This document shows, in pieces, positions 1 through 20,318 of a stretch of 64,000 bases of DNA. The stretch is from positions 248,001 through 312,000 of the forward strand of contig BAAHQB010000099.1 in NCBI GenBank assembly GCA_054601695.1, in the 5' to 3' direction. The notes below the pieces were generated by a model. The model worked only from the letters and a program-made list of their open reading frames with translations. It searched no databases and had not been told where the DNA came from. The first letter of the stretch is position 1. Every line of letters starts with the position of its first letter. The stretch comes from Amorphochlora amoebiformis (taxonomy: Eukaryota > Cercozoa > Chlorarachniophyceae). The translations under genes and the position numbers were made by a program.

Positions 1-118
1 CCTTAACCATACCCGTAACCGTGACGAAAACTACGTATCTTGCACACGTGTGCAAAATCGCCTAATTTTATAATTTTCCGCGCGCAGATACATGTGTGCT
101 ATCACACGAACCCTCTCA

Positions 119-200
119 CTCTCCTGATATTATATCAAACACGTAAACCAACGTTACGTAAACACGTAAACCAACGTTACGTAAACACGTAAACCAACAA
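119..200. repeat. 23-bp tandem repeat, about 2.6 copies
   Basis: Direct tandem copies of a 23-base unit containing ACGTAAACCAACGTTACG. No coding signal. The unit holds the palindrome AACGTT. Nothing else is recognised in the first 280 bases. Confidence 0.8.
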
Positions 201-289
201 CACGATGCTTGAGGTCACTTCCAGCATTCCAGTCGCAATTCCTGGAAAAATCACTAGTTCTAGCTTTTTTTTGGACGTTTTGGATAATC

Positions 290-834
290 TCATCCTAACC
301 CTAACCCTAACTGAATCCAACCCCATCTAACCCTAATTCTAGCTAACCATAGCGAAAAGTAACCCTAACTAACCCTAACTCTAGCTAACCCCAACTCCAG
401 TTAGCAATAAACCTATACCCCGGCTAACCCTCTCTAATCAACCCCTAACAATAGCTAACCCTCTCTAACCGTAACCCTAGCTGCTACCCGAACGTCAAAG
501 GGAATCGATGCGTCTAAAGGGTGTATGCGAACCCCACATTCAGATATGGAAACGAAAGGGTACTCAAGTCTCTCGCTCATTAATTCTCTCCTCACTCTTC
601 GCTATTATGCGTGTACATATCTCTCTCTCTCGTAGTTTGTCCCTCTCTTACCTTTCAATCTCTCTCTTTTCTTTCAATCTCTCTCTTTTCCTCATTACGT
701 ACTCGCATCTTAGGATTTCTTGCTGATATATAATTCTAACCTCTTTCCGTTCTGTCGTTTTTATCCCTCTTCCTCTTATATCTTTTCTTTATCTCTCTCC
801 GTCTCCCGCTTATCTATTTAGGTATACATTATTA
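290..834. repeat. Degenerate CCCTAA repeat followed by CT-rich tract
   Basis: Positions 290-500 hold diverged CCTAAC/CTAACC units. They are followed at about 570-830 by CT-rich low-complexity sequence. Open frames here are composed of Ser/Leu runs from the CT tract and are not credible genes. Confidence 0.75.
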
Positions 835-999
835 CAAAATGCAAATATATACCTACATACAAAATTTCGATACATGTATATATTTTAGGGATATATAGAT
901 ACATATATATATATAACATATCGACCAGCATATATTTAAATACGCGTATATTGAAGTATGCATATATTTACATATATCTATCCAAGTATATGTACATAC

Positions 1000-1040
<41 letters not shown>

Positions 1041-1282
1041 TATATATATATATATACATATATATCATATACAACCATAGTACCAGAAGAAAGAGACTTG
1101 ATACACCTATGCTTGGCAAACGACCGTAACCCTAACCCGAACTCTAACCCTAACCCTAACCCTAACCCTAACCCTAACCCTAACCTAACCCTAACCTAAC
1201 CCTAACCCTAACCCTAATCATTCTATAAGACCTGTCTAACCCCAACCCTGTGTATTATATATATGTATATATATATATGTAA

Positions 1283-1316
<34 letters not shown>

Positions 1317-1423
1317 GTACATATATACAGATATAATATGTATGTATATATATATATATATATATATTTGTATATATACATATACAAGTATATATATATA
1401 TACATACATATACATATACACAC

Positions 1424-1462
<39 letters not shown>

Positions 1463-1753
1463 GCGAAGTCAAGGCGCAAAGGGTTCAATTGGCAAACATA
1501 AAGAGGTATGTATGTATGTATGTATATATATTTTATATATGTATATGTGTGTATATATATATATATATGTGTATATATATGTATGTACATATGCATATGC
1601 ATGCACATATTCATATTTACATATGCATACACACATATGTGTATATATTTGCACATATATATATTTGTACATATATATCAAATAAAAAATTAGATATTTA
1701 TATGTGGGAAACATATGTATTTTGAAACGTATGTATACATATTTATATGTATA

Positions 1754-1809
<56 letters not shown>

Positions 1810-1818
1810 AAAATCTTA

Positions 1819-1872
<54 letters not shown>

Positions 1873-1975
1873 TAATATACATATACATATAAAATATATA
1901 TTATTAATGAATGTTATCTATATATCCGTACATACTATTCGATTGTGTTCATATATATATATATATATATATTTA

Positions 1976-2039
<64 letters not shown>

Positions 2040-2127
2040 ATAATATACACATATATATAGATTTACGTGTGTATACATAAATATATATGTATATATGTAT
2101 ATGTACATCTATATTTGTATAATTTTC

Positions 2128-2170
<43 letters not shown>

Positions 2171-2217
2171 ATCTACACATATGTAGTGTGTATATGTAGT
2201 GTATATATGTATATTTA

Positions 2218-2261
<44 letters not shown>

Positions 2262-2306
2262 CATATATACATACAAATATATATACACATACATACAAGT
2301 ATATAC

Positions 2307-2349
<43 letters not shown>

Positions 2350-2482
2350 ATATATATTGACATGTATACATATATGTGTGCATGTACATATAAAATAATA
2401 TAAGAACTTATATCAACTGAATACTCTGTTGAAATAATTGGACGCTTAATATTGTATATTATATATATATATATATATTATA

Positions 2483-2551
<69 letters not shown>

Positions 2552-2571
2552 ATATATAAATTTATGTGTAT

Positions 2572-2614
<43 letters not shown>

Positions 2615-2640
2615 CATACACATATGTATATACACATACA
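835..2640. repeat. (TA)n microsatellite block with CCCTAA array at 1,126-1,218
   Basis: Long (TA)n runs with ATAC/ATGT variants fill the block. A nearly perfect CCCTAA array of about 90 bases sits at 1,126-1,218 and a GT run at 2,150-2,170. Only Ile/Tyr dipeptide frames occur. No gene is seen. Confidence 0.9.
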
Positions 2641-2671
2641 CATACATATTTACATATCAACTCAACCCCAG

Positions 2672-7445
<4,774 letters not shown>

Positions 7446-7542
7446 ATAACGCGGGACTATTAGCTGTATCCAGCGGGCGTACATTAGGCACAGCTAAATC
7501 ATTCATTCTCGTCATCTTTGTCCAGAAGCGAATTCGAACGAG

Positions 7543-7579
<37 letters not shown>

Positions 7580-7860
7580 TGCACCAAGCGCAGAGCAGAC
7601 TGAAGAGGCTGGAGGCTGCAACCTGGCATGATCTGACAGATGATATAGATACATGTATCACATTAAATTTATTTTTTATATCACGATACCAGCGATACCC
7701 CATTGATCATACAAAAATATTTGATTGGAGCTGCAGTACTTATCTTTGTAGACATTCTAGCTTCTAGAACTTTATTTAGCCCCGCTTTGTGTAGCTAAAG
7801 GGGATCTTAGACATGTACTAGATGTATAATAACATGCATCTAGTATATGTATACATACAT
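7446..7860. other. Unique sequence islands, coding strand unresolved
   Basis: Positions 7,446-7,540 and 7,575-7,700 are non-repetitive and partly open on both strands. One frame is + (HQAQSRLKRLEAATWHDL) and one is - (DLAVPNVRPLDTANSPA). Neither has a coherent chain of splice sites, so I do not call a gene. Confidence 0.3.
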
Positions 7861-7873
7861 ATATATACATATA

Positions 7874-7916
<43 letters not shown>

Positions 7917-7959
7917 TGTCGCGGCATACCGCATGCGTACCGTACACCTGGATACGACA

Positions 7960-8350
7960 TAGACGTCTACTGTGACGGTACGTCCAGATCTGCGCACATA
8001 CGTACTTACATGCATGTGACGCTACGTCCAGATCTGCGCACATACGTACGTATATACATGCGTACTCAGTATTACGGTACTAACCTAGCTAACAAACGTA
8101 TCCAAACTTGAATTACGTTACTAACATACGTATCAAAAATTGAAATACGTACCAACTTAATTCCCACCTTTGTGTATATTAGTACGTACGTACTGCACCA
8201 ACATGCGTACATACGTATTCTATGCACCAGATGGTCACTCGGTCTAGCTAGTGGCCTTTGTGTATAATACACACATGTGCACGTACGTACTGCACCAACA
8301 TGCGTACGTACGTATTCTATGCACCAGATGGTCACTCGGTTTAGTGGCGA
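7960..8350. repeat. Two tandem duplications rich in ACGTAC/CATGCG palindromes
   Basis: A segment with CGTCCAGATCTGCGCACATA occurs at about 7,980 and 8,024. A longer unit with ACTGCACCAACATGCGTAC and ATGCACCAGATGGTCACTCG occurs at about 8,190-8,250 and 8,287-8,342. Tetramers GTAC and CATG are strongly over-represented. Confidence 0.85.
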
Positions 8351-8379
8351 CATGCGTATCAACATTCATGGTGATGCTC

Positions 8380-8526
8380 TAGACGGTATCTATCTAGTCT
8401 ATTTCAGTAGTAATAGTAGAATCTAGAGTATCCCGAGTACGATATCGACCGTGATATCATAGTCATGATTTATATAATATTATTGTTTATTTTTTATATT
8501 ACCTAGATTACAATCATTCGCCTATG

Positions 8527-8586
<60 letters not shown>

Positions 8587-8940
8587 ATAAATTCTAGTAA
8601 TTAGTTTGTGATAAATCTAGTAAATTACTTGTCCGAGTGCTAGACTAGGTTGCTCTAGTAACTTGTAGAGTGTCGGGCTCTAGCGGCTAGCTGTACTGGG
8701 GTAGTTCTAGTAGTTCTAGTAGTTCTAGTTATTCTACTTTTTGTCTAGATTCAAGAGATTGTCTGAGAATTTGATCATGATCATTGGTTTTCGAAATGAA
8801 ATCAACTTGAATAATTCTACACTGATCTAGACTGATACAAGCTAGACTTTTACACTACACGCTAGAAAGTCTTGCATCGCTATATTTAAAACTTTCTCTG
8901 CGAAGGCTACGAAGTGCCGTGAGTGAAACAGCTGTTGGTC
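8380..8940. repeat. CTAG-rich island downstream of the receptor gene
   Basis: Dense CTAG/TCTAGT palindromic words, including a tandem AGTTCTAGT run at about 8,702-8,730 and a (TA)n-(GT)n block at 8,530-8,585. It starts about 15 bases beyond the stop codon of the - strand receptor gene. A similar island lies beyond the transporter gene at 24.5-25.15 kb. Confidence 0.6.
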
Positions 8941-8953
8941 TCACAATCGGCTT

Positions 8954-9659
8954 CTAAGTCTTTCTAGTCTTGGGCCTCCTTTTGAGAGATGCCATTTTGC
9001 CACGCCTGTGAGAGGGATTTTTCTTCGTCTCTCTGGATGGACCAGTCGGCATGCCATTTATGAGCGCCGAGCTCGAGATCAGTGCCAAAGCGCTTGTGGA
9101 GCTTACAATTGACGGAACAACGGCTACGGAATCCGTTCCACACCTTTGTCGAGTCTCATTAGCCGATGATTCTACTGTATTCATTTTCTCGTCAATATCC
9201 ACATCTACGTCGCTCATTCTCTGAGGAGACTTCAACATCTGCATCACTGACTTGGGCTCGACATCGAAGATCCTTGAAAACGGCTTGGTTAGCGAGTCGG
9301 ACGGACCTCGACCAATCGTGGAGGTTGACTCGACCATCCCTCTGAGCGGCACGCCGAAGTTAGTGTTCGAACTGGACGACCTGACTATCGAATTGGACGA
9401 CCTGGCGATCGATTTGGACGACCTTCCTAAGAATTTGGACATCCTGCTGAGCGGTTCGATCCCACTGACGGGCGTTTCGGTCGTCCTTTTAGACGAATTG
9501 GACAACCCGAGCACGTAGCCCTTCCTCTTGGTCATCTGGATGGATGCTTCGCCTCCAGTTTGGGAGCGCCTACGTGTCTTTTCGAGCCTGGAAGTATTCG
9601 ACCGAAAGAGGTTGCGATGAGACCCGGCTGATATGCTTCGTCTGCTGCGGCTGATGGAC
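8954..9659 (-). CDS. Receptor part 5: cytoplasmic Ser/Arg-rich tail and stop (exon 24)
   Basis: A 235-codon terminal exon starts after a TTGTAG acceptor and ends with TAG at 8,954-8,956. It is very Ser- and basic-rich, with [13 protein letters not shown] near the start, serial units [19 protein letters not shown] in the middle, and a basic end (KRRPKTRK). No enzyme motif is seen. Composition suggests a phosphorylatable, disordered tail. The open frame on the opposite strand at 9,252-9,518 mirrors the Ser/Arg codons and is a shadow. Confidence 0.8.
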
Positions 9660-9768
9660 CTACAAGAAGCTTCAGAAATGATATTCACACACAAACATTA
9701 ACAAACACACGCACAATATGTATTTATATATATATATATATATACACATATATATATATATACATATG

Positions 9769-9814
<46 letters not shown>

Positions 9815-9868
9815 TATATATACATATATATATTTGTACAATATACATGTGATTTTTTCCATCTATAT

Positions 9869-9910
<42 letters not shown>

Positions 9911-9981
9911 AACACACACACACATATATATATATGTATAAACATATATGTATGTATGTATATATAAATATTTATATATGA

Positions 9982-10020
<39 letters not shown>

Positions 10021-10332
10021 AGAATATTATGATAAATACAAATGTGCAATCTATATATTTATATATATATTTATATATATATATATATATATGTTCTAGA
10101 ATATCTCTGTGCAGAATACATATATATATATATATATACACGCATATATACATATTATAATATTTACTACACGCAAAAACACAATTACACACATAAATAC
10201 AAACATATATATGTGCATATATTATATATATATATATATATATATACTTACACGCATAAACATATATGTATAATTTATGTTTGTATTTACATAAATACTT
10301 ATGAGAATATATATTTATATATACTTCTCGTA

Positions 10333-10372
<40 letters not shown>

Positions 10373-10561
10373 ATATTAATAATATATATTTATGTATATA
10401 AATATATATACATATATATAAATACATATATTACATATAATATGTATATGTACACACATACAAAAATATATGCATGCATGCACATAAACATAAAGAATAT
10501 TCGAGACGTTTTCGTACATTACACACACCACACAAACATTACATACGTACATATCTACATA

Positions 10562-10610
<49 letters not shown>

Positions 10611-10693
10611 GTATGTATATAATGTATGCACATACACATACACATATAAATATATTATATAAACTACATGTATGTATACATATATAGATATGC

Positions 10694-10732
<39 letters not shown>

Positions 10733-11521
10733 ATATTTGGCATGATTCACTGGCTCCCTTACATCTTGTGGTGTCCAGATTTCTTCAAACCTGACCTCGA
10801 ACTGGACCTCGACGACTTCGTCTTGGCGCCCACTGTGACACTCACAGTCCGCCAATAGAGGAACAGGAATACACATATGTTTATGATTTCGCATGAGAGG
10901 AAGGCCATAGTGAGGACACCAAGGCTACTGACTGGAGCGAGGGCGGAAGTAATCCAGATGACAGATTGAGCTATGAATACAAAACTCTACACAAAAACAC
11001 AACCATACAGCATTCGTCTAGAGTCAGAGGAACAAAGGCGAGATCTCTAAATGCGACAGAGGTTAAACTGTTTACCATGGCGATTCCGCACATCGTAATT
11101 TTCCAGAAGCGTGACCGTGAATTATTCTTTCCCGCGGTCTAATAAAAACCAGAACAAAATATTTTGATCCATCGAACCTCCATCTAGACGATCTATGTGT
11201 ATTGCAGGGTTCGCAACAGGTCTACTAAAAGCATGATAAATGCTTCATGTTTCACACTCATTGTAAATGTAAGGGCAAGCAATATAACGATAAAAGTACC
11301 TTCATAGAGATCACAATAAATGTTACTCGCACGGCGTAAACGAGGATGAAAGATGCGACCAAAAAACAGAGGCAACCGAAAAGGATTGACCCGATAAGCA
11401 CCATCGACCGCAGTGAGAAGACAATGTAGACCCCGAACATCACCCACGCCAACACGACGATCAATACGTTCATGCCGATGTATACCTAGCAGAAAGATAT
11501 TAGAATATCTACATGTATATG

Positions 11522-11570
<49 letters not shown>

Positions 11571-12350
11571 GCTATACACTAGACGTGTAATATTAATATA
11601 TTAAATATTTAATTTTATTTGTTCTAGTGTATACACATACACATTTTCATATACTAAAAATTCGATGTTCCAATATAATGCTCACCGGTCTCCATTTCTG
11701 GAAGGGATTTTGAGAAAGATTGGTGTTGTGGGCCAGCGCGACCCACTGGAATGCGAGGAAAGTGTAGCTCCAAAATCTAGAATGATATATATATATATAT
11801 ATATATACATATATATACATATGTATATGTATATGAATATGACACAGATATATCGTGTATAGCCTACACAACAAAAAGAATCTAAACTTCTTCTAATACA
11901 AGAGGCTGCAACAACACATATGTACATATAGATTAATTATACATAAATATAAATTAAATTTATAATTTGTTAGCACAGAAATCCTACAGTAGTCTACGGT
12001 TTGGTTAAAAAAGATGAAATGTATGCATGTATATTCTTATGATAGAGGTATATAACGTCTATCACAACATCCTTAAGTCCATGTTTGAAAACGTTATTTT
12101 GAAATAGGTGATTACGAGAGCGAGTAGGGCATCGTCATGACGACAACGAGCGCCTATATTCACATTATTAGCCCCACATAGCTTACCATTTGAATGTTTC
12201 GATAAAAAAGAGATATAGATTCTTACCCAAGGTGAGAGTTTATATCCCGTTCCCGAGTTCGCGAACACCATACAGCTCACCACGCGACACATACATTGCG
12301 CCAGCATAAGCAAATGCTGTTTGCCGATAAATCTGATGGGTATGTATGTA

Positions 12351-12401
<51 letters not shown>

Positions 12402-12451
12402 GTATATATGTATATATAAACAAATTTACATATTATACATGTACATGTATA

Positions 12452-12547
<96 letters not shown>

Positions 12548-12696
12548 TCGATGTATATATATTTTTACGTGTATACGAGTGCATATATTAATTAAATTAT
12601 ACATAAATATATTCACATGTATACTCATCTGTTTGATTAAACCTTACATAGAATGTAACATGCGTATCAATGTACATACAATTACCTGTACATGCG

Positions 12697-12776
<80 letters not shown>

Positions 12777-12988
12777 GTATGTATATATATATATAAATAT
12801 ATTCAGATATTTACTTTTATAGTATTGTTTTATATAAATCATTAATATATAAACATGTATACACATAGGTATGATGAACATTTATATGAAATATAAACGC
12901 CTCTGGGTATTATGTGAATATATATCTACAATATTTCATACATGGAGTCAAATACACACATATCATTATTGATACATTTACAAACATA

Positions 12989-13052
<64 letters not shown>

Positions 13053-14398
13053 CACATATATATGTATATACACATATTTACAAACAAATACTATATAAAT
13101 TTAGAACATATACATGCATACATACATACCTGTATGCATAGATATATGAATATAAATGTATATATATTATATAAATAGATACATAATATTTAGATATATC
13201 TTATATATATATATTTACATATTTATTGTATTCTAATCTGACTCGAGAATCTTGCCGCTGTATAGAAGTCGAATAATCTGGAACGCGACAGCTATTGCGA
13301 GGAGGAAAAATCCCCACCCCCCGGCCACATACGCCCTACGGATCTCTTCAGCGGGAGGTAATGCGGAGGATATCCCTTGTTGCTCAAGCACCTTGGGTCA
13401 CATCAGCAACTTAGGATTCGGGATGATAAGTAAAGACAAGACAGATTTCGGGTAGCTGTTGTGGATTATGATTCTAAGAAGCATTTTTTTTGAGTTTTTT
13501 TTTGGTCTTGGTGAATGACCCATACCATAAGCATCACATTAACATTCAATCAAGAAGACAATGTTAGAGTGCAGATGTTGGATTGACCGCAAATTCGGTA
13601 AGGTGATCGCATGTGCACGTAACGACGCCCTCTACGGTCGTGTTGGTGTGGCACCCGGATGTGCGCCATGTCTGAGAGTCCACCTCCCACCACCCACACA
13701 CCCTTTGTTTTTCAAATCCTTCGAAAGGTGTACAGGAAGCCTCACTCCAGAACGTCCAGTATGTGTCACATTCCGTCTCGACGATTGCGTCAGGTTCAGG
13801 CAGGGTCGGATCAAGGAGTGTGAACATAAGGGTGGCGTTCAGGTTGGAGGAACCGCTGGATCTGTGGTTTTATATAGTATGTCAAACTCTACTTGCCTGA
13901 GATTTTAAAGAACAAAAATAAAATCATGCTCAAATGTTTACGTATGCATTCGATTTCAATTAGATTACTCAGTCCCCGACAGGTCTTGGATAGTTACAGT
14001 CGTAATCGGCGTTGCAGCTGCCCAAGAGTCCGTCGATGTTGATGTGGATGTTGCCGTCGTCCTGGAGCTAAGGCCATAGCACGACAATGCCAATGATGAG
14101 GGAGATGCCACCGTGACCACCAAACTGGCACTACCTAAATATAATTAACAAATGCAATCCGTTAAGACCATCTTCTCTGCTGAGTAGGTTTGAAACTTCC
14201 AGAAGCTCTCGAGTTACCCCGAGTGGAGTTTGCCGCCGTAGGGAGGTTGACAGCAGCCATAAAATCAGAAGATTGGTTAAGAGGCTGTGAGGAATCGGTA
14301 AGAATGCGCTGGGCAGCCGTATGGAATGCTTTTGTGTTCGCATGGAAGGGTGTTTCGCCTGGGGCCAGAGCTAAAACCGACTTGCGGGCAACCTTCAG

Positions 14399-14430
<32 letters not shown>

Positions 14431-14443
14431 TATATGTATATAA

Positions 14444-14476
<33 letters not shown>

Positions 14477-14590
14477 GTATATATGCATTTACATATGCAT
14501 GTACATTTGCAAAGTATACACGTATTTATAATACATACATAAATTTACATATATATATATATATTGTGTATATATGTATATATATATATA

Positions 14591-14665
<75 letters not shown>

Positions 14666-14797
14666 ATGTACAGATAGGTATATTCATAAATTTAATACAT
14701 GTGTACATATACTAGATATATGTATATATATATATATAATACATATATATATACATATATATGTACGTTTATTTTGATATACTATACTTACAAAAAC

Positions 14798-14835
<38 letters not shown>

Positions 14836-14872
14836 ATATACCTTCATATATATATATATACATAAATAAAAC

Positions 14873-14917
<45 letters not shown>

Positions 14918-15111
14918 CATATACATGCACATATATGTATATCTTATTATTAGATACATATGTTCTATCTAAACATACATGTGTTTTTAAAGTGTCCAGT
15001 ATGGATATTTGTACTTGATCTACATGTATGCAGCACATATATATATGTAGGGATAGACATTCTATGGATGAGTAAAATATTATGCATATATATATATGTA
15101 CATATTCATAT

Positions 15112-15143
<32 letters not shown>

Positions 15144-15144
15144 G

Positions 15145-15206
<62 letters not shown>

Positions 15207-15273
15207 TAGGTGTAAATACAAAAATTTGAGCATTGTCATATTATTCGTACACATGTGCATATATACATAAATA

Positions 15274-15345
<72 letters not shown>

Positions 15346-15888
15346 TAAATACCTTTCACACACAAACATACATCAGCGCTAACATTCTACTTGGAAAACC
15401 TGCGACGCCAAGTTGATAGTAGACCGGAATGCAGAACACACATTTGAGGTAGCGTTGACAGTTAAATTTGCACTCGCACCCGAATTAGTCTGATTGAGCT
15501 GAGCCATGATATTACCAAGAATCTCGATTGTTTGCGACTGGATAATCTTGCCGTCGACCCCAGAGAGCGTGGCGGGGTCCAGTGAACTTACGATGCTTTC
15601 GCTCATTCCGACCTGTGGTAGGATAACCGGAAGACATGTTTGTAATGCTTGTAGTCGTGACAAACTAGGATAGATGTGTCCGGGTTAGCTTTGGCTTACT
15701 GAACCATTTGGTTCGCGGAATCGATGTTAGATCCAGACTGTGTCGAGGTCGATGACTGGTTTGAAAGCTGCACGAGCACCTAGTTCATATTTCCAAACAG
15801 GTTTTATCCCTGGATGTTGCTCGTTGATGTAATATGTGGGTACCTGTATACTTTGTTCAGTGGACGCTACTCCGGAGAATACCTGCAA

Positions 15889-15931
<43 letters not shown>

Positions 15932-16110
15932 AATATATACGTACATATATAATATATATATATATATGTAAATATATCATACCTGCGAAGCCAAAGCATC
16001 AGACAAGACTCTCAAAAGTGCAGCTGAGAGAGCGTTATAGCTTCCAGAAAATTTGACTGAAAAGCAAAAAACTTTAACCTCTAAATGCATGCAGATTTCT
16101 TGACTCGCAC

Positions 16111-16170
<60 letters not shown>

Positions 16171-16193
16171 TATAAATATATAATATATTTGTA

Positions 16194-16230
<37 letters not shown>

Positions 16231-16382
16231 TTGGTAATAAAAATGTGTGTGTGACTAAAATGCAAATATATATATACATGCATATCTCTATATACATATA
16301 GAAATATATATATATATGTATTTACATATAAAAAGATATCTTACATATGCATATATATATATGTAATATATATGTAGATATG

Positions 16383-16419
<37 letters not shown>

Positions 16420-16661
16420 GATATGTATATTATATATATATATATGTAGATATGTATATTATATATATATATATATGTAGATATGTATATTATATATATA
16501 TATATATATGTAGATATATATATATATATATGTTTATATGTAAATATATTTAAAGAGTATTTTAGTCTAAGCGGATTCGGACATTTTGGGAATCAATACC
16601 AACGTTTCCTACTCCCAAACTCGAGCACTCAGCAACATCCACATCTGATGGCGGTATTCCC

Positions 16662-16708
<47 letters not shown>

Positions 16709-18562
16709 TTATTTTATCAGAATATGAATATCAACAAATTCATAAATTTATGAATGCCAGGATATCCCTTTAAAAGAAAATATATGCACTTATATTCAGT
16801 TATATATATATATATATACATATATTATATACATATATATATATATAAACATATATATATATATGCATCATTATATATACATGGTGAATATTAATATCCA
16901 TACATTCATATATTTATAAATAACTGGATTTCCCTTTGAATGAAAACCTTAATAATCTCCAGAGCGTACAAAAGCATCCGACTCGCACCCGCGGGATTCC
17001 CTTCCTTTATGAGCACATCTGGCGCGACCTGCATGAGTTTTACAACGGGCGTGACCGCGACCTCTTCCCTCGTCAGCGCAGCGGTCGCCGTTACCAGGCC
17101 ACGGAGAGTAGTCACGGTACTTTTGGTGGCGTTACAACGCCGCTCGGCGTGCAGCGTGGTGATGTCGGTGATGTTAGAGTCAGGATCCGAGTCATCAACT
17201 GGTATTAAGTTCCGTGTCTGGACCGTCAGCGCCGTACTGTAGTACGCTAAGTTGTAACCTCCGAGGGGGTCCCTGACCTCAACCAAGATCGTGTGTGTGC
17301 CGGCAGGTAGGATGGCCTGGTAACTTGTCCCGTCATCGTAGCCACGGAGCACCGTAGGGTAGAGGGAGCCCGATGAGTTGAAGCTGAAGCGCACTCGAAC
17401 AGGGACATTAGAGGAGGACACCAAACACGACGCCCCAAATTTGGTTTCATACGCGAACCCCGTTGAGGGAGAGACGACCAAGTTCGATATAAATGGGGGT
17501 TGCGAGATTTCAATCACGCTTACCGTGGTAGCTTGTGTGGACTCCAAAGGGTCAAATGCTGTGACTTGGAAGGTGAATGTGCCCGGCCCGAGAGTTGCAG
17601 CTTTAAGAACGAGCGAGAAAGACGATACGTCGCTGGTGCTCGAAATGGGGATGGAGATGTCGTTTTGTTTAACGTCCCAGAGATAGGTGAGCTGTTCTTG
17701 CCTTGAAGATGAGATTGGTGATGGCGCTGCGAAGGCGAGAATGCGAATCTGTTAGCAAATTAAGATTGTGGACTCATGTATATATGTATATATATTAGAT
17801 ATATATATATATATGTACATATATATGTACATATATATATATATATACACGTATATTGAATATGTGAAAAATGTGTGTATTTGTAAATATATAAGTGTAT
17901 ATATCTACATACATATAGTTACATACATTTATATGCATATTCAAATGTACATACGCACACATTTACATATGCATACTCGAGTGATTTCGCCATGCACAAT
18001 ACATAGTACACTATACAAAACATACGATGTTCCATTGTTCGAACCGTTGATGAGAGAGATATCTTGGATCCCTCAAGAGACCTAACCTGAACACTAGGAA
18101 TCGCCTGCTGAGAAACATACACCCAAGCTTTGGCTACCCCCCAGCGTCTTAAAAAGCCTCCATTGGATACCAACGTGATATTCACCTGCATATGATATAA
18201 TATGCCCGGCGTAAGGGTGTTTGGTGGGATGAAAATGGACTCATCAGTTTTAGAGATCGAGATGGCCAAATTTCGAAACTTTTTGCAACCAGTTCCCCCG
18301 ATACAAGTCCATTTGAAGAAACATATCGAGTTGGGTGATAGGTCGGGATCTGCTGAGACCGCGGTGAGGGTAAGGGCAGATTTTGCTTCAATTTCGCGGA
18401 TGGTGCCCCCGTCGATGAGAGTTGAGAGGGCCGAGATAGGAGTTGTAAAATTGACGGAGATTGAGGATACAGATTGGTAAAACGAGGTCATGTTGGCTGA
18501 GAATGATGCGGTGTATGTCTCACCTGATTTGAATAAGGGTATACATGTATACTATTTTATAC

Positions 18563-18608
<46 letters not shown>

Positions 18609-18846
18609 ATCAAAATATATATTATGAATGTATACATATTATAGATATTTATACAAACATACACTAATATATGTATATATATATATATATATATATTATA
18701 CATATTATATATACATATATATATAAAATATTTGTATTACATATATATATATTTATATGTATATATATATATATATGTGTATGTATATATATATATATAT
18801 GATATATGTATTACATTATTAATGCATATAAAATATTTATTTATAT

Positions 18847-18885
<39 letters not shown>

Positions 18886-19049
18886 ATAATAAATGTATAT
18901 GTCAAACAAGTATATGAAAAAATATTTCTTTTCAGTTTTACACACGTCCGTCAACATAATTCGTTTTCGCAGGCTGACTTTGACAATGTATTTGAATATA
19001 TACATATTAAATATATGTATGTATATATATATATATAGTATATACATAA

Positions 19050-19087
<38 letters not shown>

Positions 19088-19115
19088 TATGTACATGTAT
19101 ATATATGTATAATGC

Positions 19116-19150
<35 letters not shown>

Positions 19151-19176
19151 ATATATACACATAGATATAAATAGAC

Positions 19177-19211
<35 letters not shown>

Positions 19212-19233
19212 CACATACATATATATTATAATT

Positions 19234-19276
<43 letters not shown>

Positions 19277-19767
19277 GGTTCGAGTACTCCCTTGGCAATT
19301 TGAAGCGAGATCGTACCTTGTCCAGAAATGCCTTGAAATATTACCACAATATATTAAAATTTAGTCACGAAAAAATATGAGCAAATATTAAAAAATACAA
19401 ATATGCGAAAACCACACCATTGTACATATTTATATGTATGTATATGTATCTATATTTATATAGGCACATATATATTTATATATTCACACAATTTACATCA
19501 TTTGCATATATTTAATGACCATTCCCTATGAGTTCTCCAGGTCGACCAGACGAGGAGGGCAGGCGTTTTAAAGTCCATTGGTACCGAAATTTCGATCGAA
19601 AAGGCAGTGATGTTTTCATAAGCGTGTTTAATCACTGTCTTAATGGTTGTCTGCCTTCCACATGGGATCGGGAACGGACGCACAAGCTCGAGAGTAGGAG
19701 TCACCTAGATATGGAGACATACGAGACAGATCATAGGGTTTTACGATGAATTTCGGTTTGTGCGTGC

Positions 19768-19825
<58 letters not shown>

Positions 19826-20107
19826 ATATATGTATATATGTATTATATGTATTTATATATATATATTTATGTATGTATATATATATGTGTATATATTATG
19901 TATATTTATATATATATATGTATAGATATATACATATATACCAATATATACACATATATATATATATATATATGTTAAATATTATCATGCGTACACATGT
20001 ATACCTACAAAAAAGATATATATTTTTACCAACGTATATTAGATAGTTACTTAACAAGAGCCAAACCTTTAATGTATGTACATATTTATATATAATATAT
20101 CTATATA

Positions 20108-20144
<37 letters not shown>

Positions 20145-20255
20145 ATACATATATATATATATATTTATATACATGCATATATGCATGTATAATATGTATA
20201 TATATATAAAATATACATATATATATATATGAAAAGTAAGTGTACATATTACATG

Positions 20256-20318
<63 letters not shown>

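Noticed and set aside
9252-9518. + strand frame opposite the receptor tail
   Set aside because: Antisense shadow of Ser/Arg codons. The - strand frame is longer, splices in phase and fits the gene.
16936-17686. + strand frames opposite the large REJ-like exon
   Set aside because: GC-richer exon leaves antisense frames open. The - strand 267-codon exon closes phase with both neighbours.
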